Below are positions 1 through 8,604 of a DNA stretch of 64,000 nt, piece by piece. Position 1 is the first letter of the stretch; every line of letters starts with the position of its first letter. This DNA comes from Vreelandella profundi (GTDB lineage: Bacteria; Pseudomonadota; Gammaproteobacteria; Pseudomonadales; Halomonadaceae), in NCBI RefSeq assembly GCF_019722725.1, contig NZ_CP077941.1:2108001-2172000 (forward strand), read 5' to 3'. Under the pieces are notes generated by a model that searched no databases, had not been told where the DNA came from, and was given only the letters and a program-made list of their open reading frames with translations. The position numbers were made by a program, and so were the translations under genes.

Positions 1-366
1 TTCTCTGCAACACAGAAAACAGCTGTCGACGTTGCTACTCATAACCTGTTTGAAGCGTTCAAAGTCGATATCAACTAACTTAGATTGCGTAAACAAAACA
101 CCCGCATTGTTAACCAAGTGGGTCACGCTTCCAAGGTGCGTCTCTGCCGCATCAAACAAGCGGATGACGTCAGCTTCCTTGCTGACATCCGCTTGACAAG
201 CAAAGGCTCGGCCGCCGCCACGTACAATGGAATCAACCACCTCTTTTGCTCGCTCTTGATTAGCCAGATAGTTGACACACACCGCATAGCCTTTGGCGCC
301 AAGCAGTAATGACGTGGCCGCTCCAATACCTCGGCCTCCTCCTGTCACGATGACTACTTTCGACAT
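1..366 (-). CDS. SDR-family oxidoreductase, N-terminal part (cut by window edge)
   Basis: The reading frame starts with ATG at 366 on the minus strand, preceded by a good ribosome site (AGGAAG), and runs off the left edge, so about 122 residues are visible. The protein begins MSKVVIVTGGGRGIGAA, the glycine-rich NAD(P)-binding TGxxxGxG motif of classical short-chain dehydrogenases, and has the structural NNAG motif near residue 89. The catalytic Ser-Tyr-Lys region lies outside the window. The family oxidises or reduces alcohols, sugars or 3-oxoacyl groups; substrate cannot be told. It is divergent from the radical SAM gene at 537. Confidence 0.88.
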   Translation of the reverse strand, partial: MSKVVIVTGGGRGIGAATSLLLGAKGYAVCVNYLANQERAKEVVDSIVRGGGRAFACQADVSKEADVIRLFDAAETHLGSVTHLVNNAGVLFTQSKLVDIDFERFKQVMSSNVDSCFLCCRE

Positions 367-536
367 AATTCTTCCTCAGTAGCGCGTTAATGGCCGGTTC
401 ATGCAAATACCTTAACCGTGAAATAACGCATTGGATAGCGTCTTGTTCACTGCATTACACGCTGAACAACTGGCTGGCTATTGATTTCTTTTCGCTTCGC
501 AACTACTGTATATAAAATCATAAAAGAGGTGAACAC

Positions 537-1619
537 ATGGCATCTCTTGGCCAGCCTTTCCAGCCAAACCACTACAAGGGCCGCGGTGCGACGTATGATC
601 CGCACAACCGCTTTGCGCCGACACAAAGCATCGCAGAAGACGACGGATGGTGGCGTGAGGAAGCGTCCGCGACCATTGCCACAGAAGTGCGTGAGGAAGT
701 TAGCAAGAGCGCACTGTCGTGGAATAAATCGCCGGATTTACCTTTTGACCGCTCATTAAATCCTTATCGCGGCTGCGAGCATGGCTGCGTTTACTGCTAT
801 GCCCGCCCTTCCCATGCCTACTGGGATCTGTCGCCTGGGTTAGATTTTGAAACCAAGCTGATTGCCCGCAGCGGTTTGGTTGAGCAATTATCAGAGGAGC
901 TTTGCCACCCCAGCTATGTGTGCAGGCCAATTAATCTTTCCGGCAATACTGACTGTTATCAACCTTTAGAGGCTACCCATCAAACCACCCGCCGGTTGTT
1001 GGAACTGTTATTAGCGTGCCGCCACCCCGTCACCATTGTGACCAAAAGCACCTTAGTGCTGCGTGATTTAGAGCTATTGGCCGAGATGGCCGAGCACCGC
1101 TTGGTGCGTGTTTTTGTTAGCTTGACCAGCCTGGATGCCAACTTAAAACGCACCTTAGAGCCACGCGCGGCGTCGCCCCAGGCACGTTTGAGAGCGATAC
1201 GAGAACTGAATACGGCGGGCATTCCGGTGGGAACGCTGATTTCGCCGGTGATACCAGGGCTTACGGATCACGAAATCGAAAAACTATTGGAAGCCGCCAG
1301 CCGCGCCGGTGCACGCACCGCGGCCTGGATGCTGCTGCGCTTGCCCTATGAAGTCGCACCGCTGTTTGAAGCGTGGTTGGAAACACACTACCCAGAGCGG
1401 GCCGCTAAAGTCATGAGCCTAATGCGCCAATGCCGGGGCGGGAAGATATACGACGCTCAGTTCGGTAAACGCTTTCGCGGTGAAGGCGTCTTTGCAGATT
1501 TGATCGCGCAACGCTTCGCCCGCGCCAGCCGCCAATGGAAGATGCAGGATCGCACCGAGCAGGGCTTAAACACGCGCGATTTTCGTCCACCACGGGCGCA
1601 GGGAGATTTATTCATTTAA
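537..1619 (+). CDS. PA0069-family radical SAM protein (SplB-like)
   Basis: This 360-residue protein has the CxxxCxxC cluster-binding motif at Cys80, Cys84 and Cys87, which holds the [4Fe-4S] cluster that cleaves S-adenosylmethionine. The surrounding residues (LNPYRGCEHGCVYCYARPSH) are characteristic of the PA0069/Rv2578c group, related to spore photoproduct lyase but without a proven substrate. The start is an ATG with an AGAGGTG ribosome site 6-7 bases upstream. A small winged-helix gene follows after 42 bases in the same direction, a pairing I recall from pseudomonads (PA0069-PA0070), so they probably form one transcript. Family assignment is firm; the reaction is unknown. Confidence 0.9.
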   Translation: MASLGQPFQPNHYKGRGATYDPHNRFAPTQSIAEDDGWWREEASATIATEVREEVSKSALSWNKSPDLPFDRSLNPYRGCEHGCVYCYARPSHAYWDLSPGLDFETKLIARSGLVEQLSEELCHPSYVCRPINLSGNTDCYQPLEATHQTTRRLLELLLACRHPVTIVTKSTLVLRDLELLAEMAEHRLVRVFVSLTSLDANLKRTLEPRAASPQARLRAIRELNTAGIPVGTLISPVIPGLTDHEIEKLLEAASRAGARTAAWMLLRLPYEVAPLFEAWLETHYPERAAKVMSLMRQCRGGKIYDAQFGKRFRGEGVFADLIAQRFARASRQWKMQDRTEQGLNTRDFRPPRAQGDLFI

Positions 1620-1661
1620 GCTAGGCAGCAACGCCAATAAGTTTGCTGCAAAGGAAGCCCC

Positions 1662-1961
1662 ATGCCCGACCTTAGTAAAACCAAATCAAGCTTTTATAGA
1701 CGTTTATACGTGGCCCATTTGATTGAGCAAGGCATTGCCAGTGTACCTGCGATAATAGAAACCACCGGCATGCCACGACGCACTGCTCAGGACACGATAA
1801 CATCGCTTGCCGAACTGGATATTGAGTGTGTATTTACGAAAGACGAGGGCCAACGCCATAACATTGGCCGCTACCAGATTCAAAACTGGGGCGCCATTGA
1901 CCCCCGCTGGGTAGCCACACATGCTGAACGGTTAAAACAAGTGCTTGGCTATGCAGGTTAG
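1662..1961 (+). CDS. small winged helix-turn-helix protein
   Basis: The protein is 99 residues. It opens with a helix-rich segment (YRRLYVAHLIEQGI), then a pattern typical of a winged-helix DNA-binding fold (VPAIIETTGMPRRTAQDTI as recognition region, then a short beta wing around IECVFTKDEGQRHNIGRYQI). No effector domain is present. It lies 42 bases after the radical SAM gene and is probably cotranscribed with it, so it may be a dedicated regulator or partner. The function is inferred from fold only. It is tail-to-tail with the DUF2797 gene, 9 bases apart. Confidence 0.75.
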   Translation: MPDLSKTKSSFYRRLYVAHLIEQGIASVPAIIETTGMPRRTAQDTITSLAELDIECVFTKDEGQRHNIGRYQIQNWGAIDPRWVATHAERLKQVLGYAG

Positions 1962-1970
1962 TGTTTTCAT

Positions 1971-2816
1971 CTAACTCACCTGAATCTCGTAACCCGTGAA
2001 TTTACGCAGGTTAATCACGCCGCTATCGAGTATCAAATACTGCCCTTTAATCCCCTGCAGCAGGCCTTCCACCAGCGGCTGCTTATCAAAGTTATGCGAC
2101 GCGACTTTTTTTGGAAAGACGCTAACCGGATAGTGAAAATGATGCGCTGGCTGATCTAGCGTGCGAATAGCGTCTGCGCCATGGGTATCACGCAACTGGC
2201 TCAAGCCACTGGATAACAGGCTTAGCAAACGGTCACGCTCGGCGCTTAAATCCATGACGTCGACATCGCCCTTAAGCATGGCTCGCCAGTTAGTGCGGTC
2301 TGACACCTGCTCTTTGAACAGCATTTCGACGAACCCTGACTGCTGACGAGTATCCACTTCAAGAATAGGCAGCGCCTGAATCGCGCCTTGATCTAGCCAA
2401 CGGGTAGGCATCTGTGTGTTGCGCGTAATGCCTACCTTGATGCCGGAAGAGTTGGCCAAATACACCACGTGAGGCTGAAAGCAATGGCGCTCGCCCCACT
2501 CAGGCTCGCGGCAGGTGCCTTGAAAAAAGTGGCAGGTTTCAGGCTTCATAATGCAGGTATCGCACTGCGCTAATCGTTTGAAACACGGATAACAGTGGCC
2601 CTGGGCAAAACTCTTCTTCGTGGCTCGCCCGCAGTGAGTACATGCAATGGCGCCTGTCCAACGTAGGCTAATCGGCTCACCAATGCGCTCGTTAAGCGCA
2701 ACGCGATGTTCACCGGCACGTAAATGGTAGACCACTTGATCATCTTGGCGGGCTGGTAACGCGACCGCCATTTTGCTTAAACAACCTTGTATTGCCGCTT
2801 CAATCACGCGTTGCAT
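1971..2816 (-). CDS. DUF2797 family protein with Cys-rich N-terminal half
   Basis: The protein is 281 residues. Residues about 60-115 hold many cysteines in CxxC-type spacing (CTHCGRA, CYPCF, CDTC, then single Cys and His), which suggests a zinc-binding module. The stretch that follows (VYLANSSGIKVGITRN, then RWLDQGA) is the conserved core of DUF2797 and resembles the start of a GIY-YIG fold, though nuclease activity is only my inference. Its ATG lies inside the last 17 bases of the upstream yeaC-like gene, so the two are translationally coupled. Role unknown. Confidence 0.82.
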   Translation of the reverse strand: MQRVIEAAIQGCLSKMAVALPARQDDQVVYHLRAGEHRVALNERIGEPISLRWTGAIACTHCGRATKKSFAQGHCYPCFKRLAQCDTCIMKPETCHFFQGTCREPEWGERHCFQPHVVYLANSSGIKVGITRNTQMPTRWLDQGAIQALPILEVDTRQQSGFVEMLFKEQVSDRTNWRAMLKGDVDVMDLSAERDRLLSLLSSGLSQLRDTHGADAIRTLDQPAHHFHYPVSVFPKKVASHNFDKQPLVEGLLQGIKGQYLILDSGVINLRKFTGYEIQVS

Positions 2817-3084
2817 CCCGCGCTAAGCCCGCCATTTCTGGCGTTACGCCTGCGCCCGTCGTCGCCGCACCGCAGGTGCGCTGCTCTAAGTAGCCCACGC
2901 GATTCTCTTCAGGCACGTTATTTTCTGATTCATAGCGCATCACGGCTTCCAAGCACAGCTCGGTTTGTTCCGGCGTTAGCCGGCGGCCATCGGGCCACTT
3001 ACGTAACGAGACCGCCTGCTTCAGGCTCTCATAGATCGCCGGCGTCATTTGATTAATCATTTTTTCGAAGGTCATTTCGCTCAT
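2800..3084 (-). CDS. yeaC: YeaC family protein (DUF1315)
   Basis: This 94-residue protein matches the YeaC pattern: an N-terminal MTFEKMINQMTPAIYESLKQAV, a central KWPDGRRLTPEQ, and YESENNVPEENRVGYL. The family is widespread in gammaproteobacteria and uncharacterised. The gene starts 10 bases after the rhomboid protease gene and overlaps the DUF2797 gene by 17 bases, so all three form one leftward operon. The ORF is short but the conserved block makes it a real gene. Confidence 0.88.
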   Translation of the reverse strand: MSEMTFEKMINQMTPAIYESLKQAVSLRKWPDGRRLTPEQTELCLEAVMRYESENNVPEENRVGYLEQRTCGAATTGAGVTPEMAGLARDATRD

Positions 3085-3094
3085 TGCAGGCCTC

Positions 3095-3946
3095 TTAACT
3101 GTTTTTCAAACGGCGGGACGAATAATACCAGCCTGTGACAAGGCCCACGAGTAGGCCGCCCAAATGCGCTTCATTAGCGACATTGCCAAAGCCAACGCTG
3201 CCTGCCAGGCCCGTCATGGTAAAGACCATCCAGCCCAGCATAAATACCACTAACATTTGAGGCACAAAAAAGCCGCTTTGGGGTACTCGGCGCGACATCA
3301 GCCAAACGTGTGCTAACAGGGCATACACCACGCCTGACATGCCACCAAAAAGCACGGTACCGGTCATATATTGAGCGATGTTCGCACCGATACCGGCAAC
3401 AATAAGCAGTAAAAGCATGGTGCGGCTGCCTTGTAAGGCTTCAATCTGACGACCGAAATACCACACCCACATCAAGTTAAAGATGAGATGCATCAAGCCA
3501 AAGTGTAGAAAAGCCGGCGATAGTAAGCGCCAGACTTGTCCTGAAGAAAGCATCTGCGACAGATTACCGAACGACAGCTCACCACCAGAAATGCCAACGG
3601 GCACGATGGTTAAGGCAACGATTAGCTGATTGCCCAGCACTTCGATCAGTGCAAACACCACCACGCTAATAATAATCATCAGCGACGTGACCGGCACTTG
3701 GCGCAGCGATGCGAGCGAGTTGGCCATAGAACGCGGGGGCTTAGTCGTTTGTTGAAGCGTTAAGGGTTCACCCTGCTTCCACTGCTCGACAAGCGCAGTG
3801 AGTTCACTCTGCTGGCGTGGGTCGGCGATCCATAATAGCTGGCCGTCGGCCTCGTTGGTAATGCGGTGACCAATACGGTGTCGCCATAGAGCTTGGCGCA
3901 GTTCGCTCGTATCCGCGTGATCGGGCAAAAGCATCACTGGATGCAT
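3095..3946 (-). CDS. rhomboid intramembrane serine protease (GlpG-like)
   Basis: The protein is 283 residues with about six membrane segments between residues 85 and 275. The catalytic serine is Ser204 in GGMSG and the catalytic histidine is His261 in NEAHLGG; the HxxxN motif of the oxyanion site is at His153/Asn157. A soluble N-terminal domain of about 80 residues resembles the cytoplasmic domain of E. coli GlpG. Such enzymes cut transmembrane helices of membrane proteins in the inner membrane. It leads the operon with yeaC and the DUF2797 gene. Confidence 0.9.
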   Translation of the reverse strand: MHPVMLLPDHADTSELRQALWRHRIGHRITNEADGQLLWIADPRQQSELTALVEQWKQGEPLTLQQTTKPPRSMANSLASLRQVPVTSLMIIISVVVFALIEVLGNQLIVALTIVPVGISGGELSFGNLSQMLSSGQVWRLLSPAFLHFGLMHLIFNLMWVWYFGRQIEALQGSRTMLLLLIVAGIGANIAQYMTGTVLFGGMSGVVYALLAHVWLMSRRVPQSGFFVPQMLVVFMLGWMVFTMTGLAGSVGFGNVANEAHLGGLLVGLVTGWYYSSRRLKNS

Positions 3947-4046
3947 AACATCCCTCTAATCAAAGCGCTCGCGGCATACTGGCCGTAGCGGGTAGGTGTT
4001 CATTGCAACGATGGTAACTAACGCGCTGGAAAGCCAACAAACAGGC

Positions 4047-4150
4047 AAAAAAAACCGGCGGTAAGGACCGCCGGAGAATAAAAGCAAGGGATCATTCAAG
4101 GGAACACTTACTCTGATAGCCGACAGCAGGGTTAGTTCATCTGATTTGCA
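4047..4150 (-). ncRNA. candidate small RNA 1 (CCCTTG-motif family)
   Basis: No convincing gene occupies 3947-4188. On the minus strand a perfect 8-bp GC-rich hairpin (CCGGCGGT/ACCGCCGG, 4055-4074) is followed by eight T, a textbook intrinsic terminator. Just upstream is TGATCCCTTGCTT (4081-4093), identical to the same position in a second candidate at 8448-8604, and a second TCCCTTG copy lies a few bases further upstream. An AT-rich region with a possible -10 (TACATAAT, 4154-4161) would give an RNA of about 100 nt. It could instead be the processed 3' end of the metallophosphatase mRNA, which stops at 4189. Confidence 0.5.
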
Positions 4151-4188
4151 AAAATTATGTAAAGATATGTAAATTTTAAAAAATACCG

Positions 4189-5205
4189 CTAATCGAAATC
4201 TATTTCCCATGGTTTAGGAAGCATCCGCTCTTCTTTAGGCACCTTCACCCAAGCAAAGTGATCGGCATTTAACGTCGCCTCTCCACTCCAGCGATAAGCG
4301 ACCAAACGCCCATATTTAACCGCGCTATAGTCTAAACAGGCGATATTGTGGGCAGGCAGTGCCGGTATACCTTCGCACCAATAATGACCAATAAATAACG
4401 GAGGCTGCTCAGGGCCATAATAACTAAGTTTCTGGCGCTCGTGGTCTGATAGTTCGCGAGTTTCAAGATCGCCGGGTAAGTTATCCGGCTGAAAGACAAC
4501 ATCCCCCCACTGCTGCGGCGCCTGAGCCCAAAAATGAGCGCGAAAACTTTGCCGAGTAAAACCATCGCCTGAGTGAATTGCAATGCCGTCAGGTAAAGAG
4601 ACATGCGGGCCTCGGGTTAAGCGATCTAAAATACGAAACGCCTGCGTAGTCGGATCCGTCGATTCCACTAAAAATTGCGTATCCATGCAGCAGTCAGGGC
4701 GGCGCTGCTTAAGCTCGGCAATCAGTTTCTCGTCCCAGCAAGCGTGCACCACGCGAATGCCTTCTAACTCTAGGCATAGCGGAATGGTTTTAAACCACGC
4801 CAGCGTATCGTCCCATTCATTGGTGTAATCGCGGTACTGCGCCAGGGTGTCTTGAATAATACGGTTGTGCCTGGGCGTATGCTCGCGCAGCCACCGCTTA
4901 TGGCTGCCCGCAGGCCCCGGGTGAGTATATGCCAAGGCGTTATATTCGTGATTACCCATCACAATATATGCCTCGCCCTGCTCCACCATCCGACGAGCGA
5001 TAGTCACCGCTAGGCGAATACGCGGCCCGCGATCAATCAAATCACCTAAGAAAACAACTTTTCGGCGCGGGTGTCGATAAACGCCGTGACTTTGGTGATA
5101 GCCCAGTTTTTCTAGTAACGAGGCAAGCGTAACGCCACATCCATGCACATCACCAATCAGGTCGTAGCCTTCTAGCGGGAGCTTGCCCTGCGTTTGACGC
5201 TGCAT
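4189..5205 (-). CDS. metallophosphoesterase, ApaH/PrpE-like
   Basis: This 338-residue protein carries the calcineurin-like phosphoesterase motifs in order: GDVHG at 18-22, GDLIDRG at 54-60 and GNHE at 84-87. These bind two metal ions that hydrolyse phosphoesters. The pattern and size fit the group of diadenosine-tetraphosphatase or protein-phosphatase-like enzymes, but it is longer than ApaH (about 280 residues), and the substrate is not established. Its ATG follows the nadK stop by two bases, using a GGGGGA ribosome site inside nadK, so the two genes are coupled. Confidence 0.87.
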   Translation of the reverse strand: MQRQTQGKLPLEGYDLIGDVHGCGVTLASLLEKLGYHQSHGVYRHPRRKVVFLGDLIDRGPRIRLAVTIARRMVEQGEAYIVMGNHEYNALAYTHPGPAGSHKRWLREHTPRHNRIIQDTLAQYRDYTNEWDDTLAWFKTIPLCLELEGIRVVHACWDEKLIAELKQRRPDCCMDTQFLVESTDPTTQAFRILDRLTRGPHVSLPDGIAIHSGDGFTRQSFRAHFWAQAPQQWGDVVFQPDNLPGDLETRELSDHERQKLSYYGPEQPPLFIGHYWCEGIPALPAHNIACLDYSAVKYGRLVAYRWSGEATLNADHFAWVKVPKEERMLPKPWEIDFD

Positions 5206-5207
5206 GC

Positions 5208-6140
5208 TTAATCCCCCAACCGGTGGCTCCAGCCTAACTTGCTGCGCAGTACTTCGTAGAAATTATGGCCGATGGGATGTACTAGCTGTACTCGCTCAGG
5301 CTTGCGTGTAATGACCAGCACATCATTGGGCTTGGCCACCGCCCGGGTCTGTCCATCACAGCTAATATGTGGATAGGTTTGGTTCGTTTCGCCAATGTGA
5401 ATACGAATTTCGCTGGCAGCATCAATAACGATGGGCCGACTCGACAGCGTATGCGGAAACATCGGCACTAGCGTCACCACATCGAGCTTTGGATGCATGA
5501 TCGGCCCGCCGCCCGATAGCGCATAGGCCGTTGAGCCGGTTGGCGTGGCAACAATCAAACCGTCGCTGCGCTGGCTATAAACAAACTGGCCGTCAATAAA
5601 CAACTCAAACTCAATCATGCGTACCGCTTTACCAGGATGAAGCACGACTTCATTTAGGGCATCGCCATTGCCGACTGCAACCCCGTTACGATAAAGCACC
5701 GCATCGAGTAGGAAGCGCTGTTCAATCTCAAACTCGCCCGCCAGCACTTCACCAACGCGGGTTTCTAGTTCATCCGGAGAAATATCGGTGAGAAATCCCA
5801 GCCGCCCACGATTAACGCCTAAAATGAGCGTACCGCTTCGGCACAGGGTGCGCGCCGCGCCCAGTAGGCTGCCATCACCACCGATCACAATGACAAGATC
5901 GCATAGCTCTCCCAATACGCGGCGGCTAGCTTCTGGCTGGCCGTGCTGGGGCAAAGCAGTGGCTGTGCGATCTTCTACCAGCACGCTATAGCCGTGCGCG
6001 ACAAGGTACGTCACCAGCCGCTGAAGGGAGTCGACCACTTTATCGCTACCCAAACGACCAATCAGCCCAATCGTTTTAAAGGGTTTTTCTGACGGGCCGC
6101 CTGAAGAAGGCATAGTGTCTGGAAGTAACGTGTTGCTCAT
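5208..6140 (-). CDS. nadK: NAD kinase
   Basis: NadK phosphorylates NAD+ to NADP+ in the cytoplasm. The protein shows the GGDGS motif (residues 87-91 of the form starting at 6140), NRGRLGFLTD, and the C-terminal TPTGSTAYALSGGGP signature. I chose the ATG at 6140 (310 residues), which starts MSNTLLPD; an in-frame ATG at 6170 would add ten residues and cannot be excluded. The metallophosphatase gene follows immediately, and the pair probably shares a transcript. Confidence 0.93.
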   Translation of the reverse strand: MSNTLLPDTMPSSGGPSEKPFKTIGLIGRLGSDKVVDSLQRLVTYLVAHGYSVLVEDRTATALPQHGQPEASRRVLGELCDLVIVIGGDGSLLGAARTLCRSGTLILGVNRGRLGFLTDISPDELETRVGEVLAGEFEIEQRFLLDAVLYRNGVAVGNGDALNEVVLHPGKAVRMIEFELFIDGQFVYSQRSDGLIVATPTGSTAYALSGGGPIMHPKLDVVTLVPMFPHTLSSRPIVIDAASEIRIHIGETNQTYPHISCDGQTRAVAKPNDVLVITRKPERVQLVHPIGHNFYEVLRSKLGWSHRLGD

Positions 6141-6221
6141 GGGCCGACTCTCGCTAGCATAAGTCGCCATTATGGAGACACCTTACCTGCCGGGCAAATA
6201 GGCTTAAGCCCTGCTTGAACA

Positions 6222-7094
6222 TTAGCTGGCCGGCGCCGCCTGCCGACGCTGGCACCACCAGTGATTCAACCAAAGCGATGCGGCCATGATAAGCGCACCT
6301 AATACCAAACGCGGAATATCCGCATCGCGGTTCCAAATCAATAAATTAACAATTAACCCCGCGGGCACTAGCGCATTGTTCATAACGGCTAGGGTGCCCG
6401 CATCCACCTTGGTGGCGCCCTGATTCCAAGCAAAGTAGCCCACGCCGGAGGCCACTAGGCCTAGCCAAGCCAACACGCCCCACTGCACCGGTGTGCTTGG
6501 TAGTGCCGCGCTGTTGCCAAAGAGTAAATACGCGGGGAGCGCAACAATCATCGCACCAATAAAAAACCAGCCAAACACGTTGTGCCATGCAAGCGTAGGC
6601 GGCAAATCAGCCGCCAAACGACGATAGCCCACTTGGCCCAGGGCAAAGCAAAGATTGGCCCCCTGCACGACTAAAAAGCCCGTCCAGAAGCCACTATCAA
6701 TGCCGTCGTAGCGTATAACGCCCGCTCCAATCACGGCGAGCAGCGCCGTCACAATATAAATCGGCGTAAAGCGGCCAAACAGTAAGTCATCAAGCAGCGC
6801 GATATAAATAGGTGTAAAGATGGTGAACAGCAGCACTTCCGGCACTGATAGCAGTAAAAAGGACTGGTAGAAGAAGGTATACATCACTCCCAGCTGCACG
6901 GCACCTAGCGCCATTAGCGCCAGACGCTGCTTACCTCGCAACAAGCTTGGCCGTAAAAAGGGCAGAAATATCAGCATAGCCAGCGATACCCTTAACAGCA
7001 CTGCAAAGTAGCTATCGACCTGCCCTGCCAGATAAACGCCTATTAGCGAAAAGGAAAAAGCCCAAAGCGCTGTAACGCCAACTAAATACCCCAT
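6222..7094 (-). CDS. EamA/DMT-superfamily transporter
   Basis: The protein is a 290-residue membrane protein with about ten hydrophobic helices, the doubled five-helix architecture of EamA transporters. I placed the start at 7094 (MGYLVGVTALWAF) because GGAG lies seven bases upstream; the longest open frame begins at 7217 but its first 41 residues are not membrane-like. Family members export amino acids, amines or carboxylates, or take up metabolites; the substrate cannot be read from sequence. It is followed by nadK on the same strand after about 80 bases. Confidence 0.85.
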   Translation of the reverse strand: MGYLVGVTALWAFSFSLIGVYLAGQVDSYFAVLLRVSLAMLIFLPFLRPSLLRGKQRLALMALGAVQLGVMYTFFYQSFLLLSVPEVLLFTIFTPIYIALLDDLLFGRFTPIYIVTALLAVIGAGVIRYDGIDSGFWTGFLVVQGANLCFALGQVGYRRLAADLPPTLAWHNVFGWFFIGAMIVALPAYLLFGNSAALPSTPVQWGVLAWLGLVASGVGYFAWNQGATKVDAGTLAVMNNALVPAGLIVNLLIWNRDADIPRLVLGALIMAASLWLNHWWCQRRQAAPAS

Positions 7095-7182
7095 CGTAAA
7101 CTCCATTATTGAAATAAGTTTACGCAGATTATACGCAACTACGTCAGCCTGCCAAGCAGTAAACACTCTTAGCGCAGATAGG

Positions 7183-7710
7183 TTAACGGCGCTGCAGCCA
7201 CCAAAAGGCATAGGCAACGCCGGGCAGCCAGCCCGCCACTGTCAACACCGCCGCAATAGCGACACGCTTAGCGCCACCCTGCGTTAATCCTACCGCCAAA
7301 GGCGGCAGCAGAAGTGCCAGCGCTTGATAGGCCAGCGCTAAGCCCGCAGTAGGCGCGGCTACTTGTTCAGAGGCTGGCTGCTGCGGATGCTGCTGCTCAC
7401 TGGCGGCCACTGGCGGTGGCGTGAAGTGTTCAACGCTAGCGGAGGCTGGGCGAGCGGGAACCTGTGCCGCCTGCTCTTGAGTAGATCGATGCGCATCTTT
7501 GTCAATTTTCTGCTCTAACGTCTCAGCACCTTCCGCAAGATCATCATGGTGGCGTTCCCAATCTTCCCAATCATGGGGCGTCCCGGATTTAGGCCGCTTG
7601 AAACCGGCACCGCGCGCGCGTTCCCAGGCTTTTTCTTCCAAGGTATTTGGACGATCAGCGTCCCGCTCAACGCCCACCCCTTTCCGGTTTAAATACTCAC
7701 GTGCATCCAT
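7183..7710 (-). CDS. membrane protein with C-terminal YqaE/Pmp3-like domain
   Basis: The protein is 175 residues. The last 50 or so form two hydrophobic segments ending in AGWLPGVAYAFWWL, the signature of Pmp3/YqaE small membrane proteins, which are usually only about 50-60 residues long. Here a long hydrophilic N-terminal extension precedes it: a charged region rich in Glu/Arg (residues 1-75) and a Pro/Ala/Gln-rich linker. Pmp3 proteins are linked to salt and membrane stress in other organisms. Divergent from the CBS-domain gene at 7958. AAAGGA lies about eight bases before the ATG. Confidence 0.78.
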   Translation of the reverse strand: MDAREYLNRKGVGVERDADRPNTLEEKAWERARGAGFKRPKSGTPHDWEDWERHHDDLAEGAETLEQKIDKDAHRSTQEQAAQVPARPASASVEHFTPPPVAASEQQHPQQPASEQVAAPTAGLALAYQALALLLPPLAVGLTQGGAKRVAIAAVLTVAGWLPGVAYAFWWLQRR

Positions 7711-7957
7711 CAGAGGGTCCTTTCAAAGTTAAATAATAGTGCTTTCAGGGTGAGAGCCGTAACGGCTTATAAAATTCACTGCTCACAACGTTGAATAGCG
7801 CCAGCCTTCCACAGGCGCATAAAAAGCCAATTCAGCTACAGTTTACGACGACAGTTTCAACTACAGTCAATAGAGTCGATGATACATGAAGGCCAAGCAC
7901 TAAGGATTGCCCTTTAACAGCAGCGGCACTGCACGCGATGAGAAAGGAGTACCTACG
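7711..7957. promoter_or_regulatory. divergent intergenic region between Pmp3-like and CBS genes
   Basis: This 247-base spacer must hold both promoters. I see short repeated words on the plus strand at about 7837-7870: ACAGTTT twice and CTACAGT twice. I could not identify a specific regulator site or a clear terminator. Confidence 0.35.
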
Positions 7958-8410
7958 ATGAGTACCACCAGCATGCATACCTCATCTATGAACAAAGCAA
8001 CGATGAAGGCAGCACATCCCAATACCGTTCGCGACATTATGTCCCGGGATTGCTACCGAGTGGCACCAGACGCTTCAATTACTACGTTAGCCAAGGGGTT
8101 AGCACTACACCGTTTACCCGGCGCACCGGTCGTTGACGCCACCGATCGCCTAATCGGCTTTATCTCAGAACAGGATATTCTAGGGCGAGTACTCGACAGT
8201 ATTTATCATGACCATGAAGCACCGCTGGTTAAAGAGCTAATGCGCCATGAGGTGCTCAGCGTATCGCCGAATAAAAGCATTACCGACTTAGCTCAGGAAA
8301 TGCTTGGCGCCAAACCAAAAGTGTATCCAGTCGTTGAGCAGCAGCGGTTGGTGGGAATCGTCACCCGGCGTGATATCCTGGTGGCACTATTGACTATTCG
8401 TTGCCATTAG
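7958..8410 (+). CDS. CBS-domain protein
   Basis: The 150-residue protein contains two CBS repeats: VRDIMSRDCYRVAPDASI to about residue 85, then VKELMRHEVLSVSPNKSI to the end, closing with VGIVTRRDIL. Paired CBS domains bind adenine nucleotides and usually act as energy or ionic-strength sensors. I chose the ATG at 7958 because AAAGGAG sits eight bases upstream; the open frame extends back to a TTG at 7907 that has no such site. No catalytic domain is attached, so the partner is unknown. Confidence 0.88.
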   Translation: MSTTSMHTSSMNKATMKAAHPNTVRDIMSRDCYRVAPDASITTLAKGLALHRLPGAPVVDATDRLIGFISEQDILGRVLDSIYHDHEAPLVKELMRHEVLSVSPNKSITDLAQEMLGAKPKVYPVVEQQRLVGIVTRRDILVALLTIRCH

Positions 8411-8447
8411 CCAGTTATAAAAATGTCGAGTGGCAAAGAAGATAGAC

Positions 8448-8604
8448 AAAAAAAACCGTTACTCGAAGAGTAACGGAAGCAAGGGATCAAAACATATAGA
8501 GCCAGAACAACTTTAGCGACTGCTATCGCGATGTTGCCTGTACTAACTCAGACACGCTGTGAAGGAAAAGTTCGCAAAAAAGTAATTTTTTCCGTGTGAA
8601 GACC
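8448..8604 (-). ncRNA. candidate small RNA 2 (CCCTTG-motif family)
   Basis: The spacer 8411-8677 has no gene on the minus strand but shows the parts of a small RNA. A 9-bp hairpin (8456-8476) is followed by eight T (8455-8448). TGATCCCTTGCTT precedes it at 8477-8489, identical to candidate 1. A -10-like CTATACG sits at 8611-8617, close to the CTATACT seen at sigma-S promoters, predicting a start near 8604 and an RNA of about 155 nt. The hairpin has no T-run on the plus strand, so it is not simply the terminator of the CBS gene. Confidence 0.55.

Noticed and set aside
3956..4210. 84-residue minus-strand frame
   Set aside because: It covers the small RNA candidate and its terminator, has no ribosome site and no family pattern, and begins inside the metallophosphatase gene.
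7907..7957. TTG start for the CBS gene
   Set aside because: The ATG at 7958 has AAAGGAG at ideal distance, the TTG has none.
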